Positions 8,399-17,691 of a stretch of DNA of 40,373 bases are shown here, in pieces. Each line of letters begins with the position of its first letter. The stretch's first letter is position 1. The notes under the pieces are model-generated. The model saw only the letters and a program-made list of their open reading frames with translations, did no database searches and was not told where the DNA came from. Source of the stretch: Candidatus Omnitrophota bacterium (GTDB taxonomy: Bacteria; Omnitrophota; Gorgyraeia; Gygaellales; Profunditerraquicolaceae); NCBI GenBank assembly GCA_028712505.1, contig JAQTQC010000013.1:1-40373 (forward strand). Reading direction: 5' to 3'. Position numbers and translations under genes: made by a program.

Positions 8399-8992
8399 TC
8401 AAACAAACAGGTTATTGATTTCCGAGGCCCGGAAGACCTCCCAGCCCAAATTCCGGTTAACAATGATAAAACGATGATAAGCAATAATATTTAAAATATT
8501 GGGCGTATCAATACTATCTAAGGAATAAGTACAAATCGCCTTGATCTTCATTCGCTCGATGACATTGTTAATTTCTTTCTCATATAAGTTCATTTTAAAG
8601 GCATAGGCGTTGAAAAGATCAGTTCCGTCTCCGGCAACCCGGATACCGGAAAATTCCTGGCCTAAAACCTCTTTTTCCCTTTTAATCCACCAATCAATCA
8701 TATTTAAGGCGCTAAAAACCCCATCTTGAATATAATAATCGTGATAATTGCTGATTTCAATCTGTCCCCGGTTAATATAATATTCCAGATTTTTTATCTC
8801 TTTACTCAAAACAAGCCTGGCTGTTTCCACTCCAAGCGCATCCGGCAGAGCCCATATACAAAACTCATTATTTTCCAAGCCTGCCTTAAAATATGTAGTC
8901 AGACCAGCGGCTAATTCATCCCTGCCCTTATAAAACATGCACATATGGCTACCCCAGGCAGCATTATATATAAGATCAGTCTGCATAGCCAT
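8399..8992 (-). CDS. MEDS-domain sensory protein (DcmR-like)
   Basis: A 197-residue protein that is essentially one MEDS (methanogen/methylotroph DcmR sensory) domain: GSHMCMFYKGRDEL near the start, then AGLENNEFCIWALP (about 38-51), and later RVAGDGTD. In other proteins this domain is attached to histidine kinases, anti-sigma or DNA-binding modules and is thought to bind small organic ligands. Here it stands alone. Two in-frame ATGs (8992, 8986) are possible. A promoter-like pair lies upstream (9035-9064). The neighbouring PilZ gene suggests a signalling pair, which is an inference from position. Confidence 0.82.
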   Translation of the reverse strand: MAMQTDLIYNAAWGSHMCMFYKGRDELAAGLTTYFKAGLENNEFCIWALPDALGVETARLVLSKEIKNLEYYINRGQIEISNYHDYYIQDGVFSALNMIDWWIKREKEVLGQEFSGIRVAGDGTDLFNAYAFKMNLYEKEINNVIERMKIKAICTYSLDSIDTPNILNIIAYHRFIIVNRNLGWEVFRASEINNLFV

Positions 8993-9034
8993 ATCCCCAT
9001 CAAGTCCTTCCTAAAGAATATCCATTAATAAAAT

Positions 9035-9064
9035 ACATTATCTAACTTTTCAAATTGAAGTCAA
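9035..9064 (-). promoter_or_regulatory. possible promoter of the MEDS/PilZ group
   Basis: TTGACT (9059-9064), 18-base spacer, TAATGT (9035-9040) on the minus strand, about 45 bases before the MEDS start. Confidence 0.4.
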
Positions 9065-9100
9065 CCTTTTTATCGGCGAATCGACTTATAAAATACCGAC

Positions 9101-9541
9101 TTACTCCTTCAACTTCCTAACTGCCCAGCTTATGAAACGCGCAAGTAATAAAACAAGGTAGACAAAGACTAGTTTTAAAATGAATAATTGACCAATAAAA
9201 TGACTATATATTTTAGATATATTTACCTGGCTGGAGTTTATGTATTCTGAGCTCTTCAAGGGAGATTGGATATTCGCAATCCTTATAAATTCCTTAATCC
9301 GCCTATCGATAAGTTTTTGCGAAGGGCTATAGACTTGAGCAAGAAATCGACTATAATTAGAGCCATTGCGAATCTCAGGATTTATACTGATGGAGCATGT
9401 TTCTCCGTTAGCGAATACCAATCTGTATTTAGGTAATCCTACCGGGACATTTTGAAGGACAAGAAGGGAAAAATACAAAATCACGGCCAATCCCAGAATG
9501 ATCAAACCTTCTTTCGCTATTATCCGCTTGAAACTCTTCAT
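9101..9541 (-). CDS. hypothetical protein with two membrane helices
   Basis: A 146-residue protein I cannot assign. It has an N-terminal helix (about 10-30), a polar, probably extracytoplasmic middle section (about 35-110, including KYRLVFANGETCSISINPE), and a C-terminal helix (about 115-138) followed by basic residues. It is preceded by GGGGGA as a ribosome-binding site and its own promoter. It lies alone between the initiator tRNA and the MEDS gene. Confidence 0.55.
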   Translation of the reverse strand: MKSFKRIIAKEGLIILGLAVILYFSLLVLQNVPVGLPKYRLVFANGETCSISINPEIRNGSNYSRFLAQVYSPSQKLIDRRIKEFIRIANIQSPLKSSEYINSSQVNISKIYSHFIGQLFILKLVFVYLVLLLARFISWAVRKLKE

Positions 9542-9573
9542 ATTAACTTTTTCCCCCGCTGTTTCTGGGAAAT

Positions 9574-9602
9574 ATTATAATCCCGGAATACCCTTAAAAC
9601 AA
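9574..9602 (-). promoter_or_regulatory. predicted promoter of hypothetical gene after tRNA-fMet
   Basis: TTGTTT (9597-9602), 17 bases, perfect TATAAT (9574-9579). The -35 lies inside the T-tract of the tRNA terminator, so the tRNA unit and this gene are packed end to end. Confidence 0.5.
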
Positions 9603-9630
9603 CAAAAAACCCGCCAGTTATCAGCGGGTT
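9598..9630 (-). terminator. intrinsic terminator after tRNA-fMet
   Basis: On the minus strand AACCCGC (9624-9630) pairs with GCGGGTT (9608-9614) across a nine-base loop and is followed by a T-rich tract. It begins three bases after the encoded CCA end of the tRNA. Confidence 0.8.
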
Positions 9631-9633
9631 AAT

Positions 9634-9710
9634 TGGTTGCGGGGATGCGATTTGAACGCATGACCTCAAGGTTATGAGCCTTGCGAGCTACCAGGCTGCT
9701 CCACCCCGCG
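9634..9710 (-). tRNA. initiator tRNA-fMet (CAT)
   Basis: A 77-base cloverleaf with anticodon CAT. The 5' base C1 faces A72, the mismatch that marks bacterial initiator tRNA, and the D-arm (GAGC AGCCTGGTA GCTC) matches the E. coli initiator exactly. CCA is encoded. The anticodon stem is CAAGG/CCTTG, so the usual three G-C pairs (29-31/39-41) are A-U, G-C, G-C. The T-stem ATGCG/CGCAT is complete. The gene is followed by a terminator and preceded by a copy of the 61-62 bp repeat. Confidence 0.95.
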
Positions 9711-9717
9711 AAATTGA

Positions 9718-9789
9718 GCACCAAAATTTTCTATCTGGCAAAATCCTTGATTGAACGACAGCGAAATCAAGGATAAAAGCACCAAAATT

Positions 9790-9791
<2 letters not shown>
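9718..9791. repeat. 61-bp palindromic repeat unit (copy 1)
   Basis: One 61-base unit starting GCACCAAAATTTT and followed by a second start of the unit (GCACCAAAATTTT at 9779-9791). Its core is CCTTGATT ... AATCAAGG, an inverted repeat. It lies between the tRNA-fMet gene and ftsB and its end overlaps the ftsB stop codon (9790-9792). Related copies are at 23376, 30562 and 37521. Confidence 0.8.
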
Positions 9792-11345
<1,554 letters not shown>

Positions 11346-11360
11346 TTACCCAGAAAGGGT

Positions 11361-11390
11361 GCACCGGACATCTCCGTTCAGGCCGGGTGC
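11361..11390 (-). repeat. GC-rich hairpin in the eno leader (family B copy 1)
   Basis: Minus strand GCACCCGGCC ... GTCCGGTGC forms a stem of about seven pairs with one bulged C and a loop containing GGAGA. A second small hairpin (ACCC-TTTCT-GGGT) sits between it and the ribosome-binding site. Similar hairpins occur at 20783-20810 and 23911-23936. Confidence 0.55.
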
Positions 11391-11435
11391 TAGCCCAACC
11401 AGGGTGTTAAGTTAAAGATTTAAGACAACTTCATA

Positions 11436-11463
11436 ATTATACACGCAAAAATTATCAAGTCAA
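11436..11463 (-). promoter_or_regulatory. predicted promoter of eno-ftsB
   Basis: TTGACT (11458-11463), 16-base spacer, perfect TATAAT (11436-11441) on the minus strand, about 95 bases before the eno start. Confidence 0.75.
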
Positions 11464-11487
11464 GGGAATCATGCTAAGCTAACCTGC

Positions 11488-11578
11488 CCCATCTCGTAAA
11501 ATGTATCGAAATTTCATCAAAAATCTCGATACATTCGATGGGATTAATTCGCACATTGTCTTACTCAGACTATTGTGC
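11488..11578. repeat. two palindromes in the eno/ftsH-like divergent spacer
   Basis: AATGTATCGA (11500-11509) and TCGATACATT (11526-11535) are a perfect ten-base inverted repeat, extended outside by CCCATC (11488-11493) and GATGGG (11537-11542). A second imperfect palindrome GCACATTGTC ... GACTATTGTGC covers 11551-11578. The 343-base gap 11337-11679 also holds the eno promoter and leader and the promoter of the plus-strand protease. No convincing gene is seen in it. Confidence 0.6.
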
Positions 11579-11607
11579 TCGTAAATCAAGCGCTTATTAA
11601 AAAAGGT

Positions 11608-11636
11608 TTGACTTAAGATAACGGATATGTTATTTT
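11608..11636 (+). promoter_or_regulatory. predicted promoter of the FtsH-like operon
   Basis: TTGACT (11608-11613), 17 bases, TATTTT (11631-11636), about 43 bases before the ATG. The -10 is weak. Confidence 0.45.
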
Positions 11637-11679
11637 TTATATATTGAATTACATGCCTAAATAAAAAGGCGGAAAAATC

Positions 11680-13329
11680 ATGAATTGGAAAAAAATCAGA
11701 TTTTATGTAAAACTGCACTGGCTAAAAGCTCTGCTTTTTACTTTCTTAACCGCCCTGGTAGTATCCCTGATATTTCTCGTTATTGCTGGTCTGCGCGCCT
11801 GGAATGAATCTGAATCTTATCTAAGACAGTCGCAATTAGCCATGATCCCCCTGCAATTATACCTGCAGATTATTATGGCTCTTATTTTCGGTTTTGTATA
11901 CACCTACCTGATGTATTGGCTCTATTTCAAACGCGGGGCCTCGTCATTTTCCCAAACCAGCAAGAAATCTATCGCCGGAGGGGATATAGGCGTTACCTGG
12001 GATAACGTTATCGGTATGGACGAGGCAAAAGAAGAAGCCCTGGAAGTGGTTAAATTAATTACCGACCGGGTCAGCCTGCAGCGTATCGGAGGGAAAATAT
12101 TAAAAGGTATTCTTATGCTTGGCCCTCCGGGATGTGGTAAAACCTACCTGGCTAAAGCTATCGCTACAGAAACCAAGCTTCCTTTTATCTCCATGTCAGG
12201 CTCAGAGTTTGTAGAAATGTTTGTCGGTGTAGGAGCAGGAAGAGTACGTTCCCTGTTTAAAAAAGCACAGCAATTAGCGGAATTGGAAGGCGGTTGCATC
12301 ATCTTTATCGATGAAATTGACGCGATAGGCGCGCAACGCTCGATGGATCGCGGCTTTGGAGGAACCACTGAACATAACACTACCCTGAATCAACTGCTGG
12401 TCGAATTAGACGGCTTAAAAGATAAAGATTATAATATCATTCTGATCGGCGCAACCAATGCGCCTGAAACTTACCTTGATCAGGCCCTGCTTAGGCCGGG
12501 AAGGTTTGACCGCAAGATAATCGTGGACAAACCCAACCTTGAAGACCGCGGCAAACTTTTCGCTTATTACTTAAAAAGCGTAAAATATGATGCTCAAGAT
12601 GTAAAGATTGACCGCCTGGCTCGGATTACCGTAGGCCAAAGCCCGGCTGATATTGCCAATATAGTCCGCGAAGCAGCTTTGATTACTGTGCGCAATCAAA
12701 ATACTTTAATCAGCATGAAAGAAATCGATGAAGCCAGGGAAAGAATCGCACTGGGCATAAAACGCAGGATCAAGCTGAGTGAAAAGGAAAAATGGCAAAC
12801 CGCTTACCATGAAAGCGGGCATGCCATTACCACCTACCTGCTTGCTCCTTCTAAAGATGTCTTTAAGATAACAATAACCCCGCGCGGCCCCACTGGTGGA
12901 GCAACCTGGATCCCGGAAAGAGAAGATACTTTTATTGAAGACTCTAATGAATTGCTTAGCAAAATAAAGATCAGCTTGGGCTCATACGCTGCCGAGAAAA
13001 TAAAATATAACGCGACAACCTCCGGAGTCTACGGAGACTTCTCCAGCGCCATGCATCATGCGCACAATATGGTTTGGGTCTGCGGCATGGGCAAAAGCGG
13101 TTTTTTAGGCAATTGGGAGATTGTCGACAAGATCTCCGAAGATGTCAAAGCTAAACTTGATGCCGATGTACAAGATATATTAAATAACTGCCTTAACGAA
13201 GTAACTGCCCTGCTTAAAAAAGAAGAGCCGCTTATGGACCGTTTGGCCAAAGAGCTGGTAGCTAAAAGCGAACTAAACTATGATGAAATCGAAGCTATCT
13301 TCAAAGAATTTGGCAAAAGCCGGCCTTAA
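11680..13329 (+). CDS. FtsH-like membrane AAA+ zinc metalloprotease with a shortened periplasmic loop
   Basis: A 549-residue protein: two membrane helices (about 13-38 and 60-85), an AAA+ module and an M41 peptidase domain. Walker A GPPGCGKT is at 148-155, Walker B with D211-E212, pore loop FVGVGAGR, and arginine finger region LRPGRFDRK. The zinc motif HESGH is at 377-381 with a downstream aspartate in SGVYGDFS as third ligand, so the protease should be active. Canonical FtsH is about 610-650 residues and has a periplasmic domain of about 70 residues between the helices; here only about 20 residues remain. It degrades membrane or misfolded proteins in relatives. The lipoprotein gene downstream overlaps it by 50 bases. 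Confidence 0.88.
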   Translation: MNWKKIRFYVKLHWLKALLFTFLTALVVSLIFLVIAGLRAWNESESYLRQSQLAMIPLQLYLQIIMALIFGFVYTYLMYWLYFKRGASSFSQTSKKSIAGGDIGVTWDNVIGMDEAKEEALEVVKLITDRVSLQRIGGKILKGILMLGPPGCGKTYLAKAIATETKLPFISMSGSEFVEMFVGVGAGRVRSLFKKAQQLAELEGGCIIFIDEIDAIGAQRSMDRGFGGTTEHNTTLNQLLVELDGLKDKDYNIILIGATNAPETYLDQALLRPGRFDRKIIVDKPNLEDRGKLFAYYLKSVKYDAQDVKIDRLARITVGQSPADIANIVREAALITVRNQNTLISMKEIDEARERIALGIKRRIKLSEKEKWQTAYHESGHAITTYLLAPSKDVFKITITPRGPTGGATWIPEREDTFIEDSNELLSKIKISLGSYAAEKIKYNATTSGVYGDFSSAMHHAHNMVWVCGMGKSGFLGNWEIVDKISEDVKAKLDADVQDILNNCLNEVTALLKKEEPLMDRLAKELVAKSELNYDEIEAIFKEFGKSRP

Positions 13330-14170
13330 ATTAATCCCTTTAATTCTCATCCTATCCGCTTGCACCTCTTCCACTGCCCCATCATTCATGAAGGAAGATA
13401 TTCCTAGAGCAGTAAAAGACATATGCAAAAAGGAGTACCAGCTTAATATCATAACCAAGCTTACCGGCCGCACGCTTTGGGTATATATGCCGCTGGAGAA
13501 TATCGTTGTCAAATCACCCTATCCGGAAAAATATACTGAAAGATTTCTGGTTGAAGACAAGAGAAACCAATTTAATGAAAAGGTTTTAAAGATTAACTAT
13601 ATGATTAAACCTGTCCCGGAAACGGAAAAACAACAGGAGATGTCATTAGATAAATCGGTAAATACAAAAATATTCAACGTCTTGCAGGTTATCCGTAGAG
13701 TGCTCTTTAGTATGGATAATCGGCAGGGAAAAGACAATCCTATTTTCTTTTGTATTGTTACCGCGGATATCGCAAACGGCTTTGAACTAAAGCAGATATT
13801 CCATTGTCTGGATCTAAAGAAAATCTCTTACGGCTTTATATCGCAGACTGAATACCAGCATCGGATTGTCCAGGAAACAGAAGTCTCTAGCCAAATCATC
13901 GGGGATAAAGAAGGCCAGCATTTGATTTACCATGATGTAACTTTGGAGGATTTTTTAGCTGACCAGATTCAAAACCGGATAAGAATTAAATTTCAAAAGC
14001 CAGAAGTAGAAAAAAATGTGGACATTGACCGGGAGGTCATGAAAGTAGTATCGCTTACCTTAAATACTTACGCATTTAAAGACTTCACTCTTGTAGAGAT
14101 GTCTAACCTGGACAGCGGAGCAAAAACCATCCTCAACCAGGCAGCTGTTTCATCCGGACCAAGAGAATAA
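13280..14170 (+). CDS. predicted lipoprotein coupled to the FtsH-like protease
   Basis: A 296-residue protein with an N-terminal lipoprotein signal: basic start, hydrophobic stretch and lipobox ILSAC with the cysteine at about residue 28. The rest is a soluble alpha/beta protein with no family I recognise; features include KEYQLNIITKLTGRTLWVY and a conserved-looking YRKV-type region absent. The gene starts (ATGATG) 50 bases inside the protease gene without a clear ribosome-binding site, which implies translational coupling. A lipoprotein co-expressed with a membrane protease could be an adaptor or modulator, which is inference only. Confidence 0.7.
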   Translation: MMKSKLSSKNLAKAGLKLIPLILILSACTSSTAPSFMKEDIPRAVKDICKKEYQLNIITKLTGRTLWVYMPLENIVVKSPYPEKYTERFLVEDKRNQFNEKVLKINYMIKPVPETEKQQEMSLDKSVNTKIFNVLQVIRRVLFSMDNRQGKDNPIFFCIVTADIANGFELKQIFHCLDLKKISYGFISQTEYQHRIVQETEVSSQIIGDKEGQHLIYHDVTLEDFLADQIQNRIRIKFQKPEVEKNVDIDREVMKVVSLTLNTYAFKDFTLVEMSNLDSGAKTILNQAAVSSGPRE

Positions 14171-14178
14171 AACCCCTT

Positions 14179-14763
14179 TTAACGCTTTCCTGATCCGACC
14201 TTACTGTTATAGAATAATTCGATTGCCCGGGGATAAAGTTTATGTTCCAAGGCATGGATTCTTTTTTCGAGCGAAACGAAGCTATCCCTACTCTTGATCT
14301 TTAGCCGTTCCTGTAAAATAACCGGACCATGATCCATTTTCTCGTCTACAACATGCACTGTTACTCCAGTAAAAGGCACCTTGTCTTCAAAAGCATCTTT
14401 TATAGCGTGGGCGCCTTTAAAAGCGGGAAGTAATGAAGGATGGATATTTAGAATACGGTTACGGTACCTTTCAACAAAAGCCGGACTGAGCATGCGCATA
14501 AACCCGGCCAAAACAATTAAATCTATTTTGTAGATCTTCAACCTCTGGATTATCGCCGCCTCAAAATCTTTACGGCTGGGAAAATCCCCCCGGCTGGCTA
14601 AAATAACCCGCACTCCCGCCTTTTGCGCCCGCTTAAGCACAAAAGCACCTGGATTATCACAGACCAAGATTAGCGAACGGACCCTGACCTTGCCTTCTTT
14701 TATCGCTTTGACAATCGCCGAAAAATTACTTCCGTTACCCGAAGCAAACACGGCTAAATTCAT
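14179..14763 (-). CDS. purN: phosphoribosylglycinamide formyltransferase (purine synthesis)
   Basis: A 194-residue GAR transformylase that moves a formyl group from 10-formyl-THF to glycinamide ribonucleotide. The catalytic triad N106, H108 and D144 falls at exactly the E. coli numbering (NIHPSLLP, KMDHGPVI), and the N-terminal ASGNGSNF loop binds phosphate. The ATG at 14763 overlaps the rnfB stop (ATGA), which fixes the start over an upstream in-frame codon. It ends the rnf operon and faces the plus-strand lipoprotein gene with an 8-base gap and no visible terminator. Confidence 0.95.
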   Translation of the reverse strand: MNLAVFASGNGSNFSAIVKAIKEGKVRVRSLILVCDNPGAFVLKRAQKAGVRVILASRGDFPSRKDFEAAIIQRLKIYKIDLIVLAGFMRMLSPAFVERYRNRILNIHPSLLPAFKGAHAIKDAFEDKVPFTGVTVHVVDEKMDHGPVILQERLKIKSRDSFVSLEKRIHALEHKLYPRAIELFYNSKVGSGKR

Positions 14764-15548
14764 TCTCTTATCCTTATGGTTTTGGCAGGACAAACCTTGA
14801 CACACTCTTTACAAGAAGTACACTTATGATAATCGATCACCGCCAGGTTATCTATCACATGTATTGCGTCAAACTTACATGCCTTCTCGCATAGTTTGCA
14901 GGAAATACAACCTACCGGGCATACCATCTTCACATCTCTTCCTGTATCATACGAGCTGCATGCGACATAGACAGTATTAGATACAGATATGAGCGAAAAT
15001 AGTTTCTTGGGGCAAGCTAATACGCATTTATTACATGAACGGCACTTAACTTTATCTACTACAGGTAAGCCCTCTACTGACATAGTAATTGCCCCAAATG
15101 GACATGCCTTTTGACAGGTACCAAAGCCAAGGCAGGCAAAGACGCAGGCCTTCTGCCCACCCAAAACCAATTTGGCAGAAATACAATCATTAATCCCGTT
15201 ATAGATATATCTATCTTTGACTCGTAAGCCGCCATTACAATGCAAAGTGGCTATTTTCTTAGTTTGTTTCTCCAGAGATATTCCCATGATGCCAGCAATT
15301 TTCTCCTTGATCTCCTCGCTGCAAACCCGGCAGCTTTCCACGGTACTCTTACCTTCAAGCAGGCTTTCGGCAAAGCCAAAACATCCAGGATTTCCACATG
15401 CCCCGCAATTTGCCCCGGGAAGCAAATGCTGCACTTGTTCTAATTTTGGATCGACTTGAACATTAAATTTTTTAGAAGCAACGGCTAAACCTATGCCAAA
15501 GATAAGCCCTAATGAACCCAGTATTATTACAGCAAATAAGATTTCCAT
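14760..15548 (-). CDS. rnfB: Rnf complex subunit B (Fe-S electron carrier)
   Basis: A 262-residue subunit with an N-terminal membrane anchor (about 3-24), the Fe-S domain GANCGACGNPGC followed by a fourth cysteine (about 47-75), and then several 4Fe-4S motifs: CLGFGTCQKACP, CRSCNKCVLACP, CISCKLCEKAC and CTSCKECVKVCP. RnfB receives electrons from reduced ferredoxin and passes them through the membrane complex to NAD+. It starts on the rnfA stop (TAATG) and is followed by purN. Confidence 0.95.
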   Translation of the reverse strand: MEILFAVIILGSLGLIFGIGLAVASKKFNVQVDPKLEQVQHLLPGANCGACGNPGCFGFAESLLEGKSTVESCRVCSEEIKEKIAGIMGISLEKQTKKIATLHCNGGLRVKDRYIYNGINDCISAKLVLGGQKACVFACLGFGTCQKACPFGAITMSVEGLPVVDKVKCRSCNKCVLACPKKLFSLISVSNTVYVACSSYDTGRDVKMVCPVGCISCKLCEKACKFDAIHVIDNLAVIDYHKCTSCKECVKVCPAKTIRIRE

Positions 15549-16156
15549 TAGAATTTAAACCCGCTGAACCCCATAAAACTTAAGCTTAATATTGAAGCGA
15601 TAATAAATGCCAGAGGAAAATTCTTTAACGCACTTGGTACGTTGCAAAGCTCCAACCTCTCCCTTATTCCGGACATAATAAGCATGGCCAAAGTATACCC
15701 CAGCCCCATGCAGAAACCTTGGAAAACCGAATAATAAAAACTTCCGGGAACTGCCTTGCCGTTCACAAAAAACATGTCGATATTCAATACCGCCGCACCT
15801 AATACGGCGCAATTCGTAGTAATCAAAGTAAGATAAATTCCGAAAGCCCGGTATAAAACAGGGCTGGTTTTTCTAATGACCATTTCGATCAATTGTACAA
15901 GAGCAGCAATTACCAAGACAAATGAAAGGGTGCGCAAATACGCTAGGTTAAAAGGAAGCAGGAGAAACCGATAGATAAGCCAAGTTACAATAGAAGCAGC
16001 AGTAATAACAAAAGTTACCGCCGCGCTCATGGCAAATGCCTGTTTTGTATCTTTGGAAATAGCCACAAAGGGACATAATCCTAAAAAACGCGATAATATA
16101 ACGTTGTAAATAAATACTGAAGAAATAAATATGCTCAAGAACTCTTGGATATTCAT
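15548..16156 (-). CDS. rnfA: Rnf complex subunit A (membrane)
   Basis: A 202-residue integral membrane subunit with six predicted helices. The N terminus (EFLSIFISSVFIYNVILSRFLGLCP) contains the conserved cysteine, and TTNCAVLGAAVLN holds the second cysteine; in known complexes RnfA and RnfE together bind an Fe-S cluster within the membrane and form the ion path. Its ATG overlaps the rnfE stop (ATGA). Confidence 0.95.
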   Translation of the reverse strand: MNIQEFLSIFISSVFIYNVILSRFLGLCPFVAISKDTKQAFAMSAAVTFVITAASIVTWLIYRFLLLPFNLAYLRTLSFVLVIAALVQLIEMVIRKTSPVLYRAFGIYLTLITTNCAVLGAAVLNIDMFFVNGKAVPGSFYYSVFQGFCMGLGYTLAMLIMSGIRERLELCNVPSALKNFPLAFIIASILSLSFMGFSGFKF

Positions 16157-16746
16157 GTTTTCCTGTTTTTTATAAGATTAAATAAACCTAGCAACAAACC
16201 GATTACCAATAGCGCCCCCGAGGGCATGCCAAAAACAAAAATCGGTTCAAACCCTTTGATCAAAGTATGCCCTAATATCTGACCAGATCCCAAGAACTCC
16301 CTGATTGCTGAAATAAGTATAAGCGCCAAGGTAAAACCGACCCCCATACCTAAACCATCGAAAAACGAACTAATTAAGTTGTTCTTACAAGCAAAGGCTT
16401 CGGCACGGCCTAAAACTATACAATTAACAACTATCAGCGGGACATAAATACCCAAAGCCCGGTCTAATACCGGGCTATAAGCTTTTAAACACAACTCAAT
16501 TATGGTAACAAAAGTAGCTATAATGACAATAAAACAAGGTATGCGTATTTTATTGGGAATGAAATTTTTGGCCAAAGATATAATGACGCTTGAACCCAAA
16601 AGCACAAAAGTTGCTGCCACCCCCATTCCAATAGCATTAGCCACCGACACAGAAACTGCCAGAGTCGGACATAACCCTAAAGCTAAAACAAACGTAGGAT
16701 TTTCCTTTATTATGCCTTTAGTAAATTCTTTAAAAAGGTCTCTCAT
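16153..16746 (-). CDS. rnfE: Rnf complex subunit E (membrane)
   Basis: A 197-residue paralogue of RnfA with six helices. It has the typical N terminus (ENPTFVLALGLCPTLAVS) and VVNCIVLGRAEAFA, giving the two membrane cysteines. It follows rnfD by three bases and overlaps rnfA by four. Confidence 0.95.
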   Translation of the reverse strand: MRDLFKEFTKGIIKENPTFVLALGLCPTLAVSVSVANAIGMGVAATFVLLGSSVIISLAKNFIPNKIRIPCFIVIIATFVTIIELCLKAYSPVLDRALGIYVPLIVVNCIVLGRAEAFACKNNLISSFFDGLGMGVGFTLALILISAIREFLGSGQILGHTLIKGFEPIFVFGMPSGALLVIGLLLGLFNLIKNRKT

Positions 16747-16749
16747 CCC

Positions 16750-17691
16750 TTAACTTGTCCCGTAAATCCTGTTCTTGGTATAGCGGTCAATAAAAGGCGT
16801 TGCTGCATTCATAATTAATATGGCATATGAAACCCCTTCGGGATACCCTCCCCAAATCCGGATAATTGCCGTCAACAGGCCACAGCCTATACCAAAAACA
16901 ATCTGCCCATTGATAGTTAAAGGCGTAGCCACATAATCAGTAGCCATAAAAAAAGCACCCAGGATCAGACCACCGCTTAATATATGAAATAACCAATCTC
17001 CGTGAAATAACTGTTTAGCCCCGAATATATAGGTAAAAACAGCTGTGGTTAGAATATAGGTCATAGGGATATGCCAGGAAATATATCCTTTATATAATAA
17101 AATCGCAGCGCCAATCAATAGCGCCAATATGCAAACCTCGCCGATACAACCTCCGCGTTTGCCCAGGAATAAATCCAGATAAGATATATGCTCCAGGATC
17201 TTCCCTTCTTTAAGCGCAGCCAAAGGAGTAGCCGAAGTTATCGCGTCATAACTAAGCGGTTTAACAAATGTAGTCATATATTTCGGCCAAGAAGCCATGA
17301 GGAATACCCTGCCTACAAGCGCGGGGTTAAAAATATTCTGCCCCAGTCCACCGAAAACCTGTTTTCCGACGGCGATAGAAAATACCGCACCGATGATGGG
17401 CAGCCATAAAGGTACATTAGGCGGAAGATTATATGCCAGCAATATCCCGGTGATCACCGCTGAGCCATCCATAACCGTAACTTTCTTTTTACTCCATATT
17501 TCAAATACTGCCTCGGTTAGCACCGCGGCAATAACTGCAACCAAAATAACCCACAGAGCATCTAAGCCGAATATAATTACCCCGGCAATTCCAGCCGGTA
17601 TAGTACTGAGCACAACCGTCCACATGATCCGGGAAACAGATTCCTGCTTATGAATATGCGGAGAACCGGAAACTATAAGATTATTTATCAT
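16750..17691 (-). CDS. rnfD: Rnf complex subunit D (FMN-binding membrane)
   Basis: A 313-residue subunit with about ten helices. The FMN attachment segment is TSATPLAALKEGK (about 155-168), where the threonine binds FMN covalently in relatives. GGLGQNIFNPALVGR and GGYPEGVSYAILIMNA are also family signatures. It overlaps the end of rnfG by 11 bases. The order here places G before D. Confidence 0.95.
   Translation of the reverse strand: MINNLIVSGSPHIHKQESVSRIMWTVVLSTIPAGIAGVIIFGLDALWVILVAVIAAVLTEAVFEIWSKKKVTVMDGSAVITGILLAYNLPPNVPLWLPIIGAVFSIAVGKQVFGGLGQNIFNPALVGRVFLMASWPKYMTTFVKPLSYDAITSATPLAALKEGKILEHISYLDLFLGKRGGCIGEVCILALLIGAAILLYKGYISWHIPMTYILTTAVFTYIFGAKQLFHGDWLFHILSGGLILGAFFMATDYVATPLTINGQIVFGIGCGLLTAIIRIWGGYPEGVSYAILIMNAATPFIDRYTKNRIYGTS

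Noticed and set aside
11479-11718. Minus-strand 79-codon frame across the eno/FtsH-like spacer
   Set aside because: It runs through palindromes and the plus-strand promoter, has no ribosome-binding site and no recognisable protein pattern.
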